Below, piece by piece: positions 44,620-53,672 of a stretch of 64,000 nt of DNA (positions are counted from its first letter, which is position 1; the number at the start of each line of letters is the position of its first letter). The stretch spans positions 79,119-143,118 of the forward strand of contig NZ_QRLV01000006.1 in assembly GCF_003472385.1 (NCBI RefSeq), in the 5' to 3' direction. Made by a program: the position numbers and the translations under genes. This stretch comes from Sutterella sp. AM11-39. GTDB lineage: Bacteria > Pseudomonadota > Gammaproteobacteria > Burkholderiales > Burkholderiaceae_F. The notes under the pieces are model-generated. The model made no database searches and was not told the origin of the DNA. It saw only the letters and a program-made list of their open reading frames with translations.

Positions 44620-44643
44620 TTTCGTTACTCTTCAAAATTGTCG

Positions 44644-45630
44644 TCAGACCCACCACAGCGGGGCATTTGCCTGTTGAGCACCGGGAAATTCGGTCGGCAC
44701 CGGACAGTTGTCGGCTCGGATCACGAGCGTTTCATCGCGTAGGGTCACACGGCCCGACACGCCAAACGGCAGACACATCGTCGAATTGATGTGGCCATAG
44801 GGCAACCCGTACACCACAGGCAATCCGCATTCCGACATCGCATCCCTGAGCGTGTAGCGCCCCGCTCCTGATCCGGCATTGCGATCGGTTCCGGTAAAGT
44901 CTCCCGCGAGAATCAGCTTCTGGCGCTGCAATACGCCCGAGAGTTTCAACTGAGAAAGCATTCTCGAGACGCGCCAGGCCGGCTCATTGATGTCCTCGAG
45001 ATACAGAATTCCGCCGTCGATTTGAGGGAAATACGGCGTACCGATTAGTGACGTAAGCACCGACAGATTGCCGCCCCACAAAACACCTTCGGCTTCGATC
45101 GCTTCGCCTTGCGCTACAAGCTTTTCCTCAAACAGCGGACGACTCATCGCCCTCATGAAAAATTCAACCCTCGTCTCATCGGGAATGGAAAAGGCTGCCG
45201 CAACCGGCCCCTGCCAGCTCGCCTTGCCGCACTTGGCATAAAGCGCAAGATTGATTGCCGTGAGATCCGACAATCCCATAAAGACTGCGTGCGAAGCCCC
45301 CACGCGATCCCAATTGATCCGATCCAAAATACGCGCCGTACCGCTGCCGCCGCGCAATGCCAAAACCAGATCGGCCTGCGGAGCACACATCGCCTCTTCA
45401 AAACCTGCCGCACGCTGCGCATCGGTGCCGGCAAAACTCTTGTCCACTTGTCGGACATTAGCGGCCTCTTTCACCGACCACCCCAACGCACGCAAGGCGT
45501 CGCTGGCCGCATCGATACGTTCGTGATCAATTCTTTCATCGCCGGGCACAACAGTGAGAGCACGCGAAGGCGCGCAAATCCACAATTCCGGCGCAATGAC
45601 GGTTTCGGAAGAAGGAGTCTCGCAGATCAT
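44644..45630 (-). CDS. ldcA: Peptidase S66, muramoyltetrapeptide LD-carboxypeptidase
   Basis: LdcA removes the terminal D-Ala from murein tetrapeptides during peptidoglycan recycling in the cytoplasm. The catalytic Ser sits in GLSDLTAINLAL, the Glu in GILYLEDINEP and the His in GLPYGHINSTM. ATG 45630 has GGAGG eight bases upstream and is preferred to the TTG or ATG starts overlapping tadA. tadA ends 17 bp before it, so the two are likely cotranscribed. Confidence 0.9.
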   Translation of the reverse strand: MICETPSSETVIAPELWICAPSRALTVVPGDERIDHERIDAASDALRALGWSVKEAANVRQVDKSFAGTDAQRAAGFEEAMCAPQADLVLALRGGSGTARILDRINWDRVGASHAVFMGLSDLTAINLALYAKCGKASWQGPVAAAFSIPDETRVEFFMRAMSRPLFEEKLVAQGEAIEAEGVLWGGNLSVLTSLIGTPYFPQIDGGILYLEDINEPAWRVSRMLSQLKLSGVLQRQKLILAGDFTGTDRNAGSGAGRYTLRDAMSECGLPVVYGLPYGHINSTMCLPFGVSGRVTLRDETLVIRADNCPVPTEFPGAQQANAPLWWV

Positions 45631-45647
45631 GTGCAGCACCTCCATCC

Positions 45648-46589
45648 TCAAGCCTGCGCTTTCTTACGTTTGGCCTTGAAGAAGTCCTGAAGAATCTTTT
45701 CGCACTCGGCGCGGCGTACGCCGGGCGTCATCTCCGGACGGTGATTCAAATGCGCTTTGGCGGCCACATCAATGGCGCCGCGCATGCCGCCGCAGTCGGG
45801 ATCATCGGCGCCCCACACCACACGAGCCAGGCGCGCCAGACTGCAGGCAGCGGCACACATCGGACAGGGTTCCAGCGTCACGTAAAGCGTCGCGCCGTTG
45901 AGACGTTCATTGCCAAGCATCGCCGCGGCTTTGCGAATCACGAGCATTTCGGCATGTGCGGTCGGATCGTGACGAGTAACCACTTCGTTCATGGCTGCCG
46001 CTACGATATTGCCATCCATCGCAATGACGGCACCGACCGGCACTTCATCGTTGTCATAGGCGAGTTTGGCCATGCGCAACGCCTCCTGCATCAGGCGGCG
46101 ATCCAACTCCGGATCGGTGCTCATCGGCTTTGGTGCATTGACCTCCCGGTTTTTGGCCTGAAGCTGAGCGCGCACCCGATGTCTGCGCCTGACGCGTTCT
46201 CCTTCAAGCTCCCGCCAGTACTCGACCACCGCATCGGTCGTCTCAAATTCATCCGAGACGGGCGCTGTAAAGCGCACGCCGTCGTCGGTCAGCACCACAA
46301 GTCCGCACCCCTGCATCCACTCGTAGATTTCCTCGGTGGTACCGGCAAGCCAGGCTGCGTGATGGCTGCGGAAAAACTCCAACCTCGCCAGGAACGTTTC
46401 CTGGTCAAGGAAATCGTCCTTGCCGGCTTGCGAGATAAAAAACAGCGCCGCCTGAAAGAAAATTTCCAGATCCAGCGGATTGCGAGTGAGACCGTTTAAA
46501 GAGACGCCGTTGCGTAGGCTCAGACGGTTGTAGTGTCCTGCGCTTTTGTTCGTAAAGCGGCCGGCTTGTGCAACATCGTTTTGAGACAC
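45648..46589 (-). CDS. tadA: tRNA adenosine deaminase TadA with an N-terminal extension
   Basis: TadA deaminates A34 of tRNA-Arg(ACG) to inosine. The C-terminal 160 residues have the zinc site HAE (TAHAEMLVI) and PCPMCAAAC, and the MQEALRMAKLAYDNDEVPVGAV opening of bacterial TadA. The first 150 residues are unusual: an extra domain (GVSLNGLTRNPLDLEIFFQAALFFISQAGKDDFLD, then EEIYEWMQGCGLVVL) that E. coli TadA lacks. GTG 46589 is chosen because AAGGAG lies seven bases before it. An internal ATG 153 codons on could start a normal-length TadA, so the extension may be a separate fused function. Confidence 0.85.
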   Translation of the reverse strand: MSQNDVAQAGRFTNKSAGHYNRLSLRNGVSLNGLTRNPLDLEIFFQAALFFISQAGKDDFLDQETFLARLEFFRSHHAAWLAGTTEEIYEWMQGCGLVVLTDDGVRFTAPVSDEFETTDAVVEYWRELEGERVRRRHRVRAQLQAKNREVNAPKPMSTDPELDRRLMQEALRMAKLAYDNDEVPVGAVIAMDGNIVAAAMNEVVTRHDPTAHAEMLVIRKAAAMLGNERLNGATLYVTLEPCPMCAAACSLARLARVVWGADDPDCGGMRGAIDVAAKAHLNHRPEMTPGVRRAECEKILQDFFKAKRKKAQA

Positions 46590-46623
46590 GTGACGTCTCC
46601 TTATCGTCGGTTTGCAAAGTTGA

Positions 46624-47796
46624 TTAGGCGGCAAGCATCAGAATCTTTTCGATGTCGCCCTGCGTGAGAGGCTTGAAGTGGCCGAGCGTACCGCCGGCAG
46701 CAGCTGCCGCGGCAATTTCCTTGACCGGCACTTCCTTGTCGGTGAGCTCATGCAGACGCGTCGGCAGATTCATCACCATCAGGAACGACGTGAGTTTGGC
46801 AACGGCAAGCTTAACCACTTGCTCGGGATCGGTACCTTCCGGAGCGTTAACGCCGAGTACTTCGTGGGCAAAGCGCAAAACGCGCTGCGGATTGGCGCTC
46901 CAAACGTAACTAAGCCAAGCCGGCGTCACAACGGCAAGGCCTGCGCCGTGCGTAATTTCGGCGTCCCAACCGGAGATCGCGTGCTCGATGCCATGGCAGG
47001 CCCAGTCTTCCTCAAAACCGAGCCCGAAGTAACCGTTGTGCGCAAAGCTTCCGGCCAGACCGATCTGAGCCCAGGCGTCGTAATCCTGGCTGTCGGCCAT
47101 CAGCTTGGGGCCTTGCTCCATGATCACGCGCAGCGCGGCTTCGGCCTGCGCCGTCGTGTAATCGACAGCTGGCGTATTGGTAAAGTAGCGCTCCATGATA
47201 TGGCTCATCATGTCGAAGACGCCCGCCGAAATCTGGTTCTGAGGCAGGGTAAAGAAAAGTTCGGGATTGATGGCCGAGACCTTCGGACGCACGAATTCGT
47301 TGCCGCAGCCGGCCTTAACGTTGCCGTTGGAAATCACCATACGAATCGACTGTTCGCTGCCCGCTGCCGGAATCGTAAGCACCGTCGCCACCGGCATAGC
47401 CGCCTTCGGCACGGCCTTACCGCAGAAGAAGTCCCAGACGTCGCCGTCGTAAACGGCACCTGCCGCCGCAGCCTTGGCCGTATCAATGACGCTGCCGCCG
47501 CCGACAGCAAGCACCGCCTCAATGTTTTCTGCCTTGATCACCTCGATCATCTCACGCACCAGATCAATGGTGGGATTGGGCCGAACGCCACCCTTGGCGA
47601 TCACAGTCATGCCTTCTTTTTCAAAACTTTCCGTCACGCGACCAATCAGACCTGAACGAACGGCACTTCCGCCGCCGTAGACCAAAAGCACGCGGCCGGA
47701 GTCGCCTGCAAACGGCCGGAAGCTAGCCGCCACTTTCGTTTCGGACCCGCGGCCGAAAATGAGACGCGTCGGGTTGTAGTATGAAAAATCAAGCAT
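46624..47796 (-). CDS. Iron-containing alcohol dehydrogenase (YqhD/butanol dehydrogenase type)
   Basis: A 390-residue group III Fe alcohol dehydrogenase that reduces aldehydes with NADPH. GGGSVIDTAKA is the cofactor site; the metal ligands appear as D/H in the SHIMERYFT segment and HGIEHAISGWDAEITHGAGLAVV. The start MLDFSYYNPTRLIFG is typical of YqhD-like proteins. It directly follows the MFS gene (2 bp), so the two form an operon; an aldehyde or alcohol catabolic role is likely. Confidence 0.9.
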   Translation of the reverse strand: MLDFSYYNPTRLIFGRGSETKVAASFRPFAGDSGRVLLVYGGGSAVRSGLIGRVTESFEKEGMTVIAKGGVRPNPTIDLVREMIEVIKAENIEAVLAVGGGSVIDTAKAAAAGAVYDGDVWDFFCGKAVPKAAMPVATVLTIPAAGSEQSIRMVISNGNVKAGCGNEFVRPKVSAINPELFFTLPQNQISAGVFDMMSHIMERYFTNTPAVDYTTAQAEAALRVIMEQGPKLMADSQDYDAWAQIGLAGSFAHNGYFGLGFEEDWACHGIEHAISGWDAEITHGAGLAVVTPAWLSYVWSANPQRVLRFAHEVLGVNAPEGTDPEQVVKLAVAKLTSFLMVMNLPTRLHELTDKEVPVKEIAAAAAAGGTLGHFKPLTQGDIEKILMLAA

Positions 47797-47798
47797 TG

Positions 47799-49118
47799 TT
47801 ATTGTCCATCTAGTTGATTTTCTGCCTGCGCAAGCGCAGCTCCGCGGGCAACCTTAACAGGAATCAGCGCAATGAGCCCGGCCACAAAGAATAATCCCGT
47901 CACCACAATAGCGAGCCTTTGATTGTTCCCCGTCATCCAAGTCACAGCACCGTACGTGATGGGCCCGATGACCGCCGAGAGCCACAACGCCATATTCCAT
48001 ATCCCGTAAAAACGGGCAAGTTTCTTTTCGGGCGCAAACACGGCCACCAGCGCGCGTCCGGCGGACTGGCTCGACCCCATCGCAAGACCGGCCAGATTTG
48101 CCGCCACCCAAAACACGGCGCTCGTCTGCGCACTTGCCGCTGTAGCCACCATCGCGATCCATAGCAACAAGGTCAGCGCAAGCGCCAATTTGTGTCCGAT
48201 TCTATCCTGTATGTAGCCAAAGCCAAAAGCGCCGACGGCAGCCGTGATGTTCACCAAAAGCACCATCACGAGCGTTTCAGTCAGACCGAAACCCATCACG
48301 GCCGACGCGTACACCGCAGCCAACGTGATGACAGTTGCCACTCCGCACTGGTAGAAAAAGCCGCAGACGACGAGATAGCGAAAGTCGACAAACTTCATGA
48401 GTATCTCGGCCGTCTTACCCTTGTCTACGTCCTGCGCCATGGCGGTCTTAAGCTGAGCGATTCCGTGCACCTGCGGCACGGCGCGCTCCTTAAGCCACAT
48501 GAATACCGGAAGGCTCACCACGAGAAAGACGGCAGCGGTGATGATGTTGGTTGCCGCCACCAGAGAATCCATTCCGAGCCCCTGCGATTGCCCCGCAGTG
48601 ACCACCGCAAGACAAAGTCCAAGCGTAATCAAGCCTCCGACGTAGCCGAGCGACCATCCCCAGCCCGAGACCTTGCCCACGGCCTCGGGGCGGGATATTT
48701 CGGGCAAGAAGGCAGAATTGAGCGATTCGCCCACGTTGTAACCGATGTAGCTCACGATGAGCATCGCCACCGAAAGTATGTACGTGCCGGGGCCGGACAA
48801 AGCAAGCAAGGCGGTGGCCGAAACACACAGAATCGTTGCGGCAACCAACCACTTCTTTTTGGTGGCAGTCAGATCAGCCACGCGCCCGATCGCAGGCATC
48901 AGAAGCATGGAGATGGCATTGGCCGCGCCCACGGCGCAACTCCAGAGAAACGTTGCCCAGGAAGCGTCACCGCAAACCGTGGAGACGAAGTAGGCGTTGA
49001 AAACGGCCGTGAGCACAACCGTGCTGTAGCCGGAATTGGCGGCGTCAAAAAGAGCCCAACCGAAAGCTTCTCTGGGACTCACGCCCTCTTTAAGGGCGCT
49101 GCGCTGAAATAAAGGCAT
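47799..49118 (-). CDS. MFS transporter, UMF1/Atg22 family
   Basis: A 439-residue transporter with twelve hydrophobic segments. WALFDAANSGYSTVVLTAVFN and the SYIGYNVGESLNSAFLPEIS and GWGWSLGYVGGL blocks are typical of the UMF1 group related to yeast Atg22, which exports amino acids or small metabolites. Its substrate is unknown. It is followed, 2 bp later, by the iron alcohol dehydrogenase gene and preceded by two small unknown genes on the same strand. Confidence 0.87.
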   Translation of the reverse strand: MPLFQRSALKEGVSPREAFGWALFDAANSGYSTVVLTAVFNAYFVSTVCGDASWATFLWSCAVGAANAISMLLMPAIGRVADLTATKKKWLVAATILCVSATALLALSGPGTYILSVAMLIVSYIGYNVGESLNSAFLPEISRPEAVGKVSGWGWSLGYVGGLITLGLCLAVVTAGQSQGLGMDSLVAATNIITAAVFLVVSLPVFMWLKERAVPQVHGIAQLKTAMAQDVDKGKTAEILMKFVDFRYLVVCGFFYQCGVATVITLAAVYASAVMGFGLTETLVMVLLVNITAAVGAFGFGYIQDRIGHKLALALTLLLWIAMVATAASAQTSAVFWVAANLAGLAMGSSQSAGRALVAVFAPEKKLARFYGIWNMALWLSAVIGPITYGAVTWMTGNNQRLAIVVTGLFFVAGLIALIPVKVARGAALAQAENQLDGQ

Positions 49119-49123
49119 GTCGA

Positions 49124-49648
49124 TCAGTCATCGGCAAAAGGGCAGCCCGTGAGCAGGCATGACCAATAGTTGACAAAAGACAGCACGCTGTCGTTTTGCT
49201 CCAGCCCCGAGAGGTTGCCGTTGCCCATCAGACCGATTTGCTCCAAAAGCACATAGGCATTGTTCAGAAAGAGACGCGCACCGATTTCGATCATCTCGTA
49301 ATCACCGTCGGGCAGCTTTCCGCCCAAAACGTCGCGCACCCGCTCTCCCATGCCTTCTCGCAGATACTGAGCCAGCCCCGTCGGATTCCAACCTTCGGCA
49401 GTTTCAAAATGACGGTTGCGGCCGGCAAAGGTGTCCGTGAGCCACGTCACAAGCTTCAGATCTGCATCAACCAAATCCTGGCGAGACAACTTTCCCTCAG
49501 AAGCGTCAACCGAACGCTGCGCCGTGTTTTTGACGGCCTGAAGCAAAATGCGCTCGACAACGTCAATGGCGGCCAAACTCGGCAGACCGACCGCCTTGGA
49601 AGAAAAATCACCGCATCGGCCCGAACGGCAGGATCCGCAACTACTCAT
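49124..49648 (-). CDS. Unknown protein with an N-terminal Cys cluster
   Basis: A 174-residue protein from ATG 49648 whose first 15 residues hold CGSCRSGRC, a possible metal or iron-sulfur site. The rest is mostly helical and charged (VVERILLQAVKNTAQ, YLREGMGERVRDVL). It ends PFADD. No family is recognised. Its first eight bases overlap the upstream unknown gene (ATGAGTAG), so translation is coupled. It precedes the MFS gene by 5 bp. Confidence 0.6.
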   Translation of the reverse strand: MSSCGSCRSGRCGDFSSKAVGLPSLAAIDVVERILLQAVKNTAQRSVDASEGKLSRQDLVDADLKLVTWLTDTFAGRNRHFETAEGWNPTGLAQYLREGMGERVRDVLGGKLPDGDYEMIEIGARLFLNNAYVLLEQIGLMGNGNLSGLEQNDSVLSFVNYWSCLLTGCPFADD

Positions 49649-50216
49649 CGAACTTATCCTTTGTTTCTTCAGCAAAATCGGGAAGCGGCGTTTCGTCGCC
49701 GCTCAGAATCAGAGACCAGCGTGCGCAAAAGGACAGAATCTTGCCTCCGATGGCCTGCGCTTCGTCCATCGTTTTGTCTTCCTGCAGCTGCTCGGCAAAC
49801 AGACCGTGAAGCTCAACTGCCATTTTGCTCACCGCAAACGCCACGAGATACGCATCGTCCTTCCAGGCAAAGCAGTCGCGGTCCTGCTCTGTGAGATCTT
49901 CGACCATACGCGCCCGAAGCCAGGAGGTAAAAGGTTTGCCACTCCATCCCTCGTCTTCGCCGTATCCCCGAAGAACTTCGGGATAACGCCCCTGAAAGAG
50001 CCCCGTCACCTCCCGCAGAAACGCAGCCAGGCTGAGATTTTCGGCGTTTCCCCCGAATCCGGCCATCTGGTGCTCTGCATAGGACTGCACAACGAGGTTC
50101 AAAAGTAGAAACACGCTTACGCGGTCGCGGTTGAAGCCCTCACCCTCGGCAAGCTCAAAGCCCAGATGCTCGGCGCCTCTCTTGCCTGCCGTCTTGTCTT
50201 GCGTCGTATCGGTCAT
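49641..50216 (-). CDS. Unknown cytoplasmic protein
   Basis: A 191-residue acidic, soluble protein (pattern FLLLNLVVQSYAEHQMAG, LREVTGLFQGRYPEVLRGYGEDEGW, SFCARWSLILSGDETPLPDF). Both this and the next gene end in a similar short stretch (SLILSGDE / SCLLTGCPF), so they may be distant relatives. It starts 15 bp downstream of the SPFH gene and overlaps the next unknown gene by 8 bp, which ties the SPFH genes, both unknown genes, the MFS and the dehydrogenase into one long minus-strand unit. No function is assigned. Confidence 0.6.
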   Translation of the reverse strand: MTDTTQDKTAGKRGAEHLGFELAEGEGFNRDRVSVFLLLNLVVQSYAEHQMAGFGGNAENLSLAAFLREVTGLFQGRYPEVLRGYGEDEGWSGKPFTSWLRARMVEDLTEQDRDCFAWKDDAYLVAFAVSKMAVELHGLFAEQLQEDKTMDEAQAIGGKILSFCARWSLILSGDETPLPDFAEETKDKFDE

Positions 50217-50231
50217 AGCGCAACCTTTCGC

Positions 50232-51191
50232 TCAGGACTTCGGAAGCACCTGGGTTGCACCACCGTTGGCGCCGACGCCCTTGACCATCGTCATCGCGGA
50301 GGTAATCAGCGTCGACAGATCACCCAGGTTGGCAGGGACCACCAACGTATTGCCTTCCTTGGCAAGCTTGGAGAACGCTTCAACGTATTTCTCGGCGACC
50401 TGCAGATTGACGGCGTTCATGCCTCCGGGAGCGTTAGTCGCTTCAGCCACCATGCGAAGTGCTTCGGCGGTTGCCTGCGCAATAGCAAGCGTCGCCGCAG
50501 CCTGACCTTGAGCTTTGTTGATTTCGGCCTGTTTTTCGCCCTCGGACTGAGCAATGGCCGCTTCCTTAGCGCCGGTCGCCAGATTGATCTGTTCGAGCTT
50601 GCGACCTTCGGAAGCCGCTACCACGGCGCGCTTTTCGCGCTCGGCGGTGATCTGCTGCTGCATGGCCTGCAAGATGACCGCGGGCGGAGTCAGATCCTTG
50701 ATCTCGTAGCGAAGAACCTTCACGCCCCAGTTGAGAGCGGCTTCGTCAATGGCCGTCACCACGGACTTGTTGATGAGATCGCGTTCCTCGAAGGTCTTAT
50801 CGAGCTCCATACGGCCCACGACGCTGCGAAGCGTGGTTTGCGCAAGCTGCGTGATGGCGATGATGTAGTTGCTCGTACCGTAACTTGCTCGCTGCGGATC
50901 CGTCACCTGGAAAAAGAGCACGCCGTCGACAGTAAGCTGCGTATTGTCCTTCGTGATGCAAACCTGGCTAGGCGTGTCCAGAGGCACTTCCTTGAGGCTG
51001 TGCTTATAAGCGACGCGGTCGATGAAGGGAATGATGATATTGAGCCCGGGCGTGAGCACGCTGTGGAATTTACCGAGACGCTCAACCACCCATGCGTTTT
51101 GCTGCGGCACCACCTTGATGCATTGCGTGACGAACACAACGGCGAGCAAAACGAAGAAAACCGAGAAAATCAAAAAGTTGGATATGGCCAT
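50232..51191 (-). CDS. SPFH/Band 7 protein (QmcA/paraslipin type)
   Basis: A membrane-anchored SPFH protein: one N-terminal transmembrane helix (FLIFSVFFVLLAVVFV), then the Band 7 domain with VVPQQNAWVVERLGKF, VDGVLFFQV and DLTPP, and a coiled coil rich in A, E and Q (REKRAVVAASEGRKLEQINLA). These proteins build flotillin-like microdomain scaffolds. A short NfeD-like gene precedes it by 23 bp, the usual bacterial pair. Confidence 0.92.
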   Translation of the reverse strand: MAISNFLIFSVFFVLLAVVFVTQCIKVVPQQNAWVVERLGKFHSVLTPGLNIIIPFIDRVAYKHSLKEVPLDTPSQVCITKDNTQLTVDGVLFFQVTDPQRASYGTSNYIIAITQLAQTTLRSVVGRMELDKTFEERDLINKSVVTAIDEAALNWGVKVLRYEIKDLTPPAVILQAMQQQITAEREKRAVVAASEGRKLEQINLATGAKEAAIAQSEGEKQAEINKAQGQAAATLAIAQATAEALRMVAEATNAPGGMNAVNLQVAEKYVEAFSKLAKEGNTLVVPANLGDLSTLITSAMTMVKGVGANGGATQVLPKS

Positions 51192-51214
51192 ATTCGATCC
51201 TGCTACAAGAATGT

Positions 51215-51640
51215 TCAGTGCGAAGCCGGTTCAATCAGCAACCGCGTGCCCTCGACTCGCACAATACGCCAAACGCCGACCGAAAGCTCGGATTGTTGCG
51301 CGGTGTATGCGGTCCACAGAGCGCCTCGGTAGGAAACCTGCGTCGTACCGTCGTCGTTCCATTTCTTAACCGTGACGTTCTGCCCGACATCGGGCTGTTG
51401 CAAAGCGTCGCTCTCGGTGGGTTTGGCGCTACGAAAACGCTGCACGATCAGACTGCCCACGATGGTAGCGACAGCAAAGACGGAAAACTGCCAGCCGACC
51501 GACAAGCTGCCCCAAGCTGCCAGCGCACCGCATCCGGCCGCAAGCCCCATCACCAAAAGATAGAAGGTGCCGAGCAACATATCGACGCCAACCAGAAGAA
51601 GTCCGGCCACAAGCCAGCAAACAACCGGAGAAATTTCCAT
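51215..51640 (-). CDS. NfeD-like membrane protein (YbbK family)
   Basis: A 141-residue protein with three N-terminal hydrophobic segments (VCWLVAGLLLVGVDMLL, YLLVMGLAAGCGALAAW, FSVFAVATIVGSLIV) and a C-terminal OB-fold typical of short NfeD proteins (VGQNVTVKKW...TQVSYRGALWTAY). It partners the SPFH gene directly downstream. Confidence 0.88.
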   Translation of the reverse strand: MEISPVVCWLVAGLLLVGVDMLLGTFYLLVMGLAAGCGALAAWGSLSVGWQFSVFAVATIVGSLIVQRFRSAKPTESDALQQPDVGQNVTVKKWNDDGTTQVSYRGALWTAYTAQQSELSVGVWRIVRVEGTRLLIEPASH

Positions 51641-51659
51641 TTCGCTGTCTTCCTCTTAC

Positions 51660-53417
51660 TCAATGAGCAGATTGGGACTGAACCGCCCCCTGCTCGCCTT
51701 GTTCCTCGTCCTTCTTATAGTAATCGAGAATGTTGCCGGTGAGCACTTCCGAAACGCTCTCGGAATCGAGATACACCTTCGCAATACCCTCGGACTTGAG
51801 ATGTTCGACCTCGTCGTGCGAACCCGCGCGAGCCATGATATTGAGATCGGGATTGAGCTGCTTGGCCATTTCAACGATCTTGAGCGTCTTTACCGGATCA
51901 ATGTCAATCACCATCAGCTGCGCGGCCGTCACGATATGCCCCTGAACAAGAACCATCGGATCGGCAGCATCGCCGCTGATCACTGCGTGCTTCTGGCTGC
52001 GCAGTTCTTCGGCAAAGGACTTGTCCTCGGATATGCACACAAACGGAACGTCATCGTCTGACAGACGCTTGGCAACGGCGCGAGTCACCGAGCCGGTACC
52101 TACCAAAATGGTCTGCCCCATGAGCATGCGGCGCGAGGTCTCCTTGGGCAGCACCGAGTATGGATCGGTGAGCATCGCCGCAGCGCGCGCCCAAGCAAAG
52201 TAGCGCACCGAGAAGCGGCGCACGTAGGGAATCATCGCAAACATCACCGGATTGAGAGCAATCGACAAAATGGCTGAAGCCACCACCATCGAAAGCATCT
52301 TCTGATCGGTCATGCCAAGCGCAATGCCTTGCGCGGCCAAAATGAACGAAAATTCGCCGATCTGCGCGAGCGCCGCGCCGACGTTCAGAGACGTATGCAG
52401 CGGGTAGCGCAAAAAATGCACCAAGCAGAAGGCAGTAAGCGACTTGCCGATCATGATAATGGCAAGCATCGTGAGAATCGACCAGGGCTCTTCGATGATG
52501 ACGCGCCAATCGAGCATCATCCCGACGCCCACGAAAAAGAGCACCGAGAAAGCGTCCTGCAGCGGCAGCGAATCGGATGCGGCGCGGTGCGCGTACTTAC
52601 TTTCACGCATCACCATACCGGCAAAGAAGGCCCCTAGAGCAAAACTCACGTCAAAGACCGCCGCCGCGCCGTATGCGATTCCCACCGAAGCAGTGAGAAT
52701 CGACAGCGTGAAAAGTTCGCGCGACCCTGTCTTGGCAATCTGCCAAAGCACCCAGGGGATGAACTTGCGGCCGACCACCATCATGATGGCCACGAAGGCC
52801 ACAACGTGCAGCAGCGTCGAGGCAATCACGTATGCAATGCCGCTTGCCGTCATCGGTTCAGCCGCTTCGCTGCCGCCCGGCGCAACGCCCATGATCTGGG
52901 CTATCGGCGGCAACAACACAAGAATCAGTACCGTCGCAATGTCTTCCACAACCAGCCAGCCGACGGAAATCTGTCCGTCAACCGTGTTCAGATGCCCGTG
53001 CATTTCCAGAGCTTTAAGCAGCACCACGGTCGATGCGCAGGACAGGCACAGGCCGAAGATAAGCCCCGAAGCAAGGCTCCACTCCCAGACATAAACGGCA
53101 AACAGCAACCCCAACAAGGTCGCTATCGTCATTTGTAAGACCGCCCCCGGAACCGCAATGCCCTTGACTTTTAAGAGATCGGAAATCGAGAAATGAAGCC
53201 CCACTCCGAACATCAACAGGATGACGCCGACTTCTGAGAGCTGCATGGCGATTTCCATGTCGGCCGTCGGTCCCGGCGTATTACTGCTGCAAAGGATGCC
53301 CGCACACAAAAAGCCGACTAAGGCCGGACACTTCAGCTTTTCGGCAATGCAACCGAAGATAAGCGCCAAGACGAAGGCTAGTGCCAAAGTAAAAAGAAGC
53401 TGAAGGGAGTGATCCAT
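51660..53417 (-). CDS. CPA2 cation:proton antiporter with TrkA-N domain (KefB/YbaL type)
   Basis: A 585-residue membrane antiporter. Twelve to thirteen helices carry the CPA2 pattern (EVGVILLMFGVGLHFSISDLL, FGLCLSCASTVVLLKALE, VEDIATVLILVLLPP, FFAGMVMRES). The C-terminal RCK/TrkA-N domain (ILVGTGSVTRAVAKRL, then MARAGSHDEVEHL) binds NAD or nucleotides and regulates potassium efflux or ion exchange. It resembles YbaL/KefB-like proteins. Confidence 0.9.
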   Translation of the reverse strand: MDHSLQLLFTLALAFVLALIFGCIAEKLKCPALVGFLCAGILCSSNTPGPTADMEIAMQLSEVGVILLMFGVGLHFSISDLLKVKGIAVPGAVLQMTIATLLGLLFAVYVWEWSLASGLIFGLCLSCASTVVLLKALEMHGHLNTVDGQISVGWLVVEDIATVLILVLLPPIAQIMGVAPGGSEAAEPMTASGIAYVIASTLLHVVAFVAIMMVVGRKFIPWVLWQIAKTGSRELFTLSILTASVGIAYGAAAVFDVSFALGAFFAGMVMRESKYAHRAASDSLPLQDAFSVLFFVGVGMMLDWRVIIEEPWSILTMLAIIMIGKSLTAFCLVHFLRYPLHTSLNVGAALAQIGEFSFILAAQGIALGMTDQKMLSMVVASAILSIALNPVMFAMIPYVRRFSVRYFAWARAAAMLTDPYSVLPKETSRRMLMGQTILVGTGSVTRAVAKRLSDDDVPFVCISEDKSFAEELRSQKHAVISGDAADPMVLVQGHIVTAAQLMVIDIDPVKTLKIVEMAKQLNPDLNIMARAGSHDEVEHLKSEGIAKVYLDSESVSEVLTGNILDYYKKDEEQGEQGAVQSQSAH

Positions 53418-53611
53418 TGGGCGGTGCGACAGATAGAGGGTTCAAACAACGTGCGGCATGCGCGACAAAAAGATTGTTGTCACGCTGCAGCCTAAGGAAT
53501 AAGTTTAACGACTGAATAGAGCGCATTCGTGGAAATTTCACTAATTTTTGCCGCTTTTTCAGCAAAAATCGGAGCGGTTAAAGACAAATTTGTCAGACTG
53601 TCCACAGGCGC

Positions 53612-53645
53612 AAAAAAAGGCGGCACCGAATTCGGAAACCGCCTT
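53612..53645 (-). terminator. Intrinsic terminator of rpoD
   Basis: On the minus strand AAGGCGG pairs with CCGCCTT around a 15-nt loop and is followed by TTTTTTG. It lies 28 bp after the rpoD stop. Confidence 0.87.
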
Positions 53646-53672
53646 CTTCGAATCAGCTTTGGGCCGATGCGA

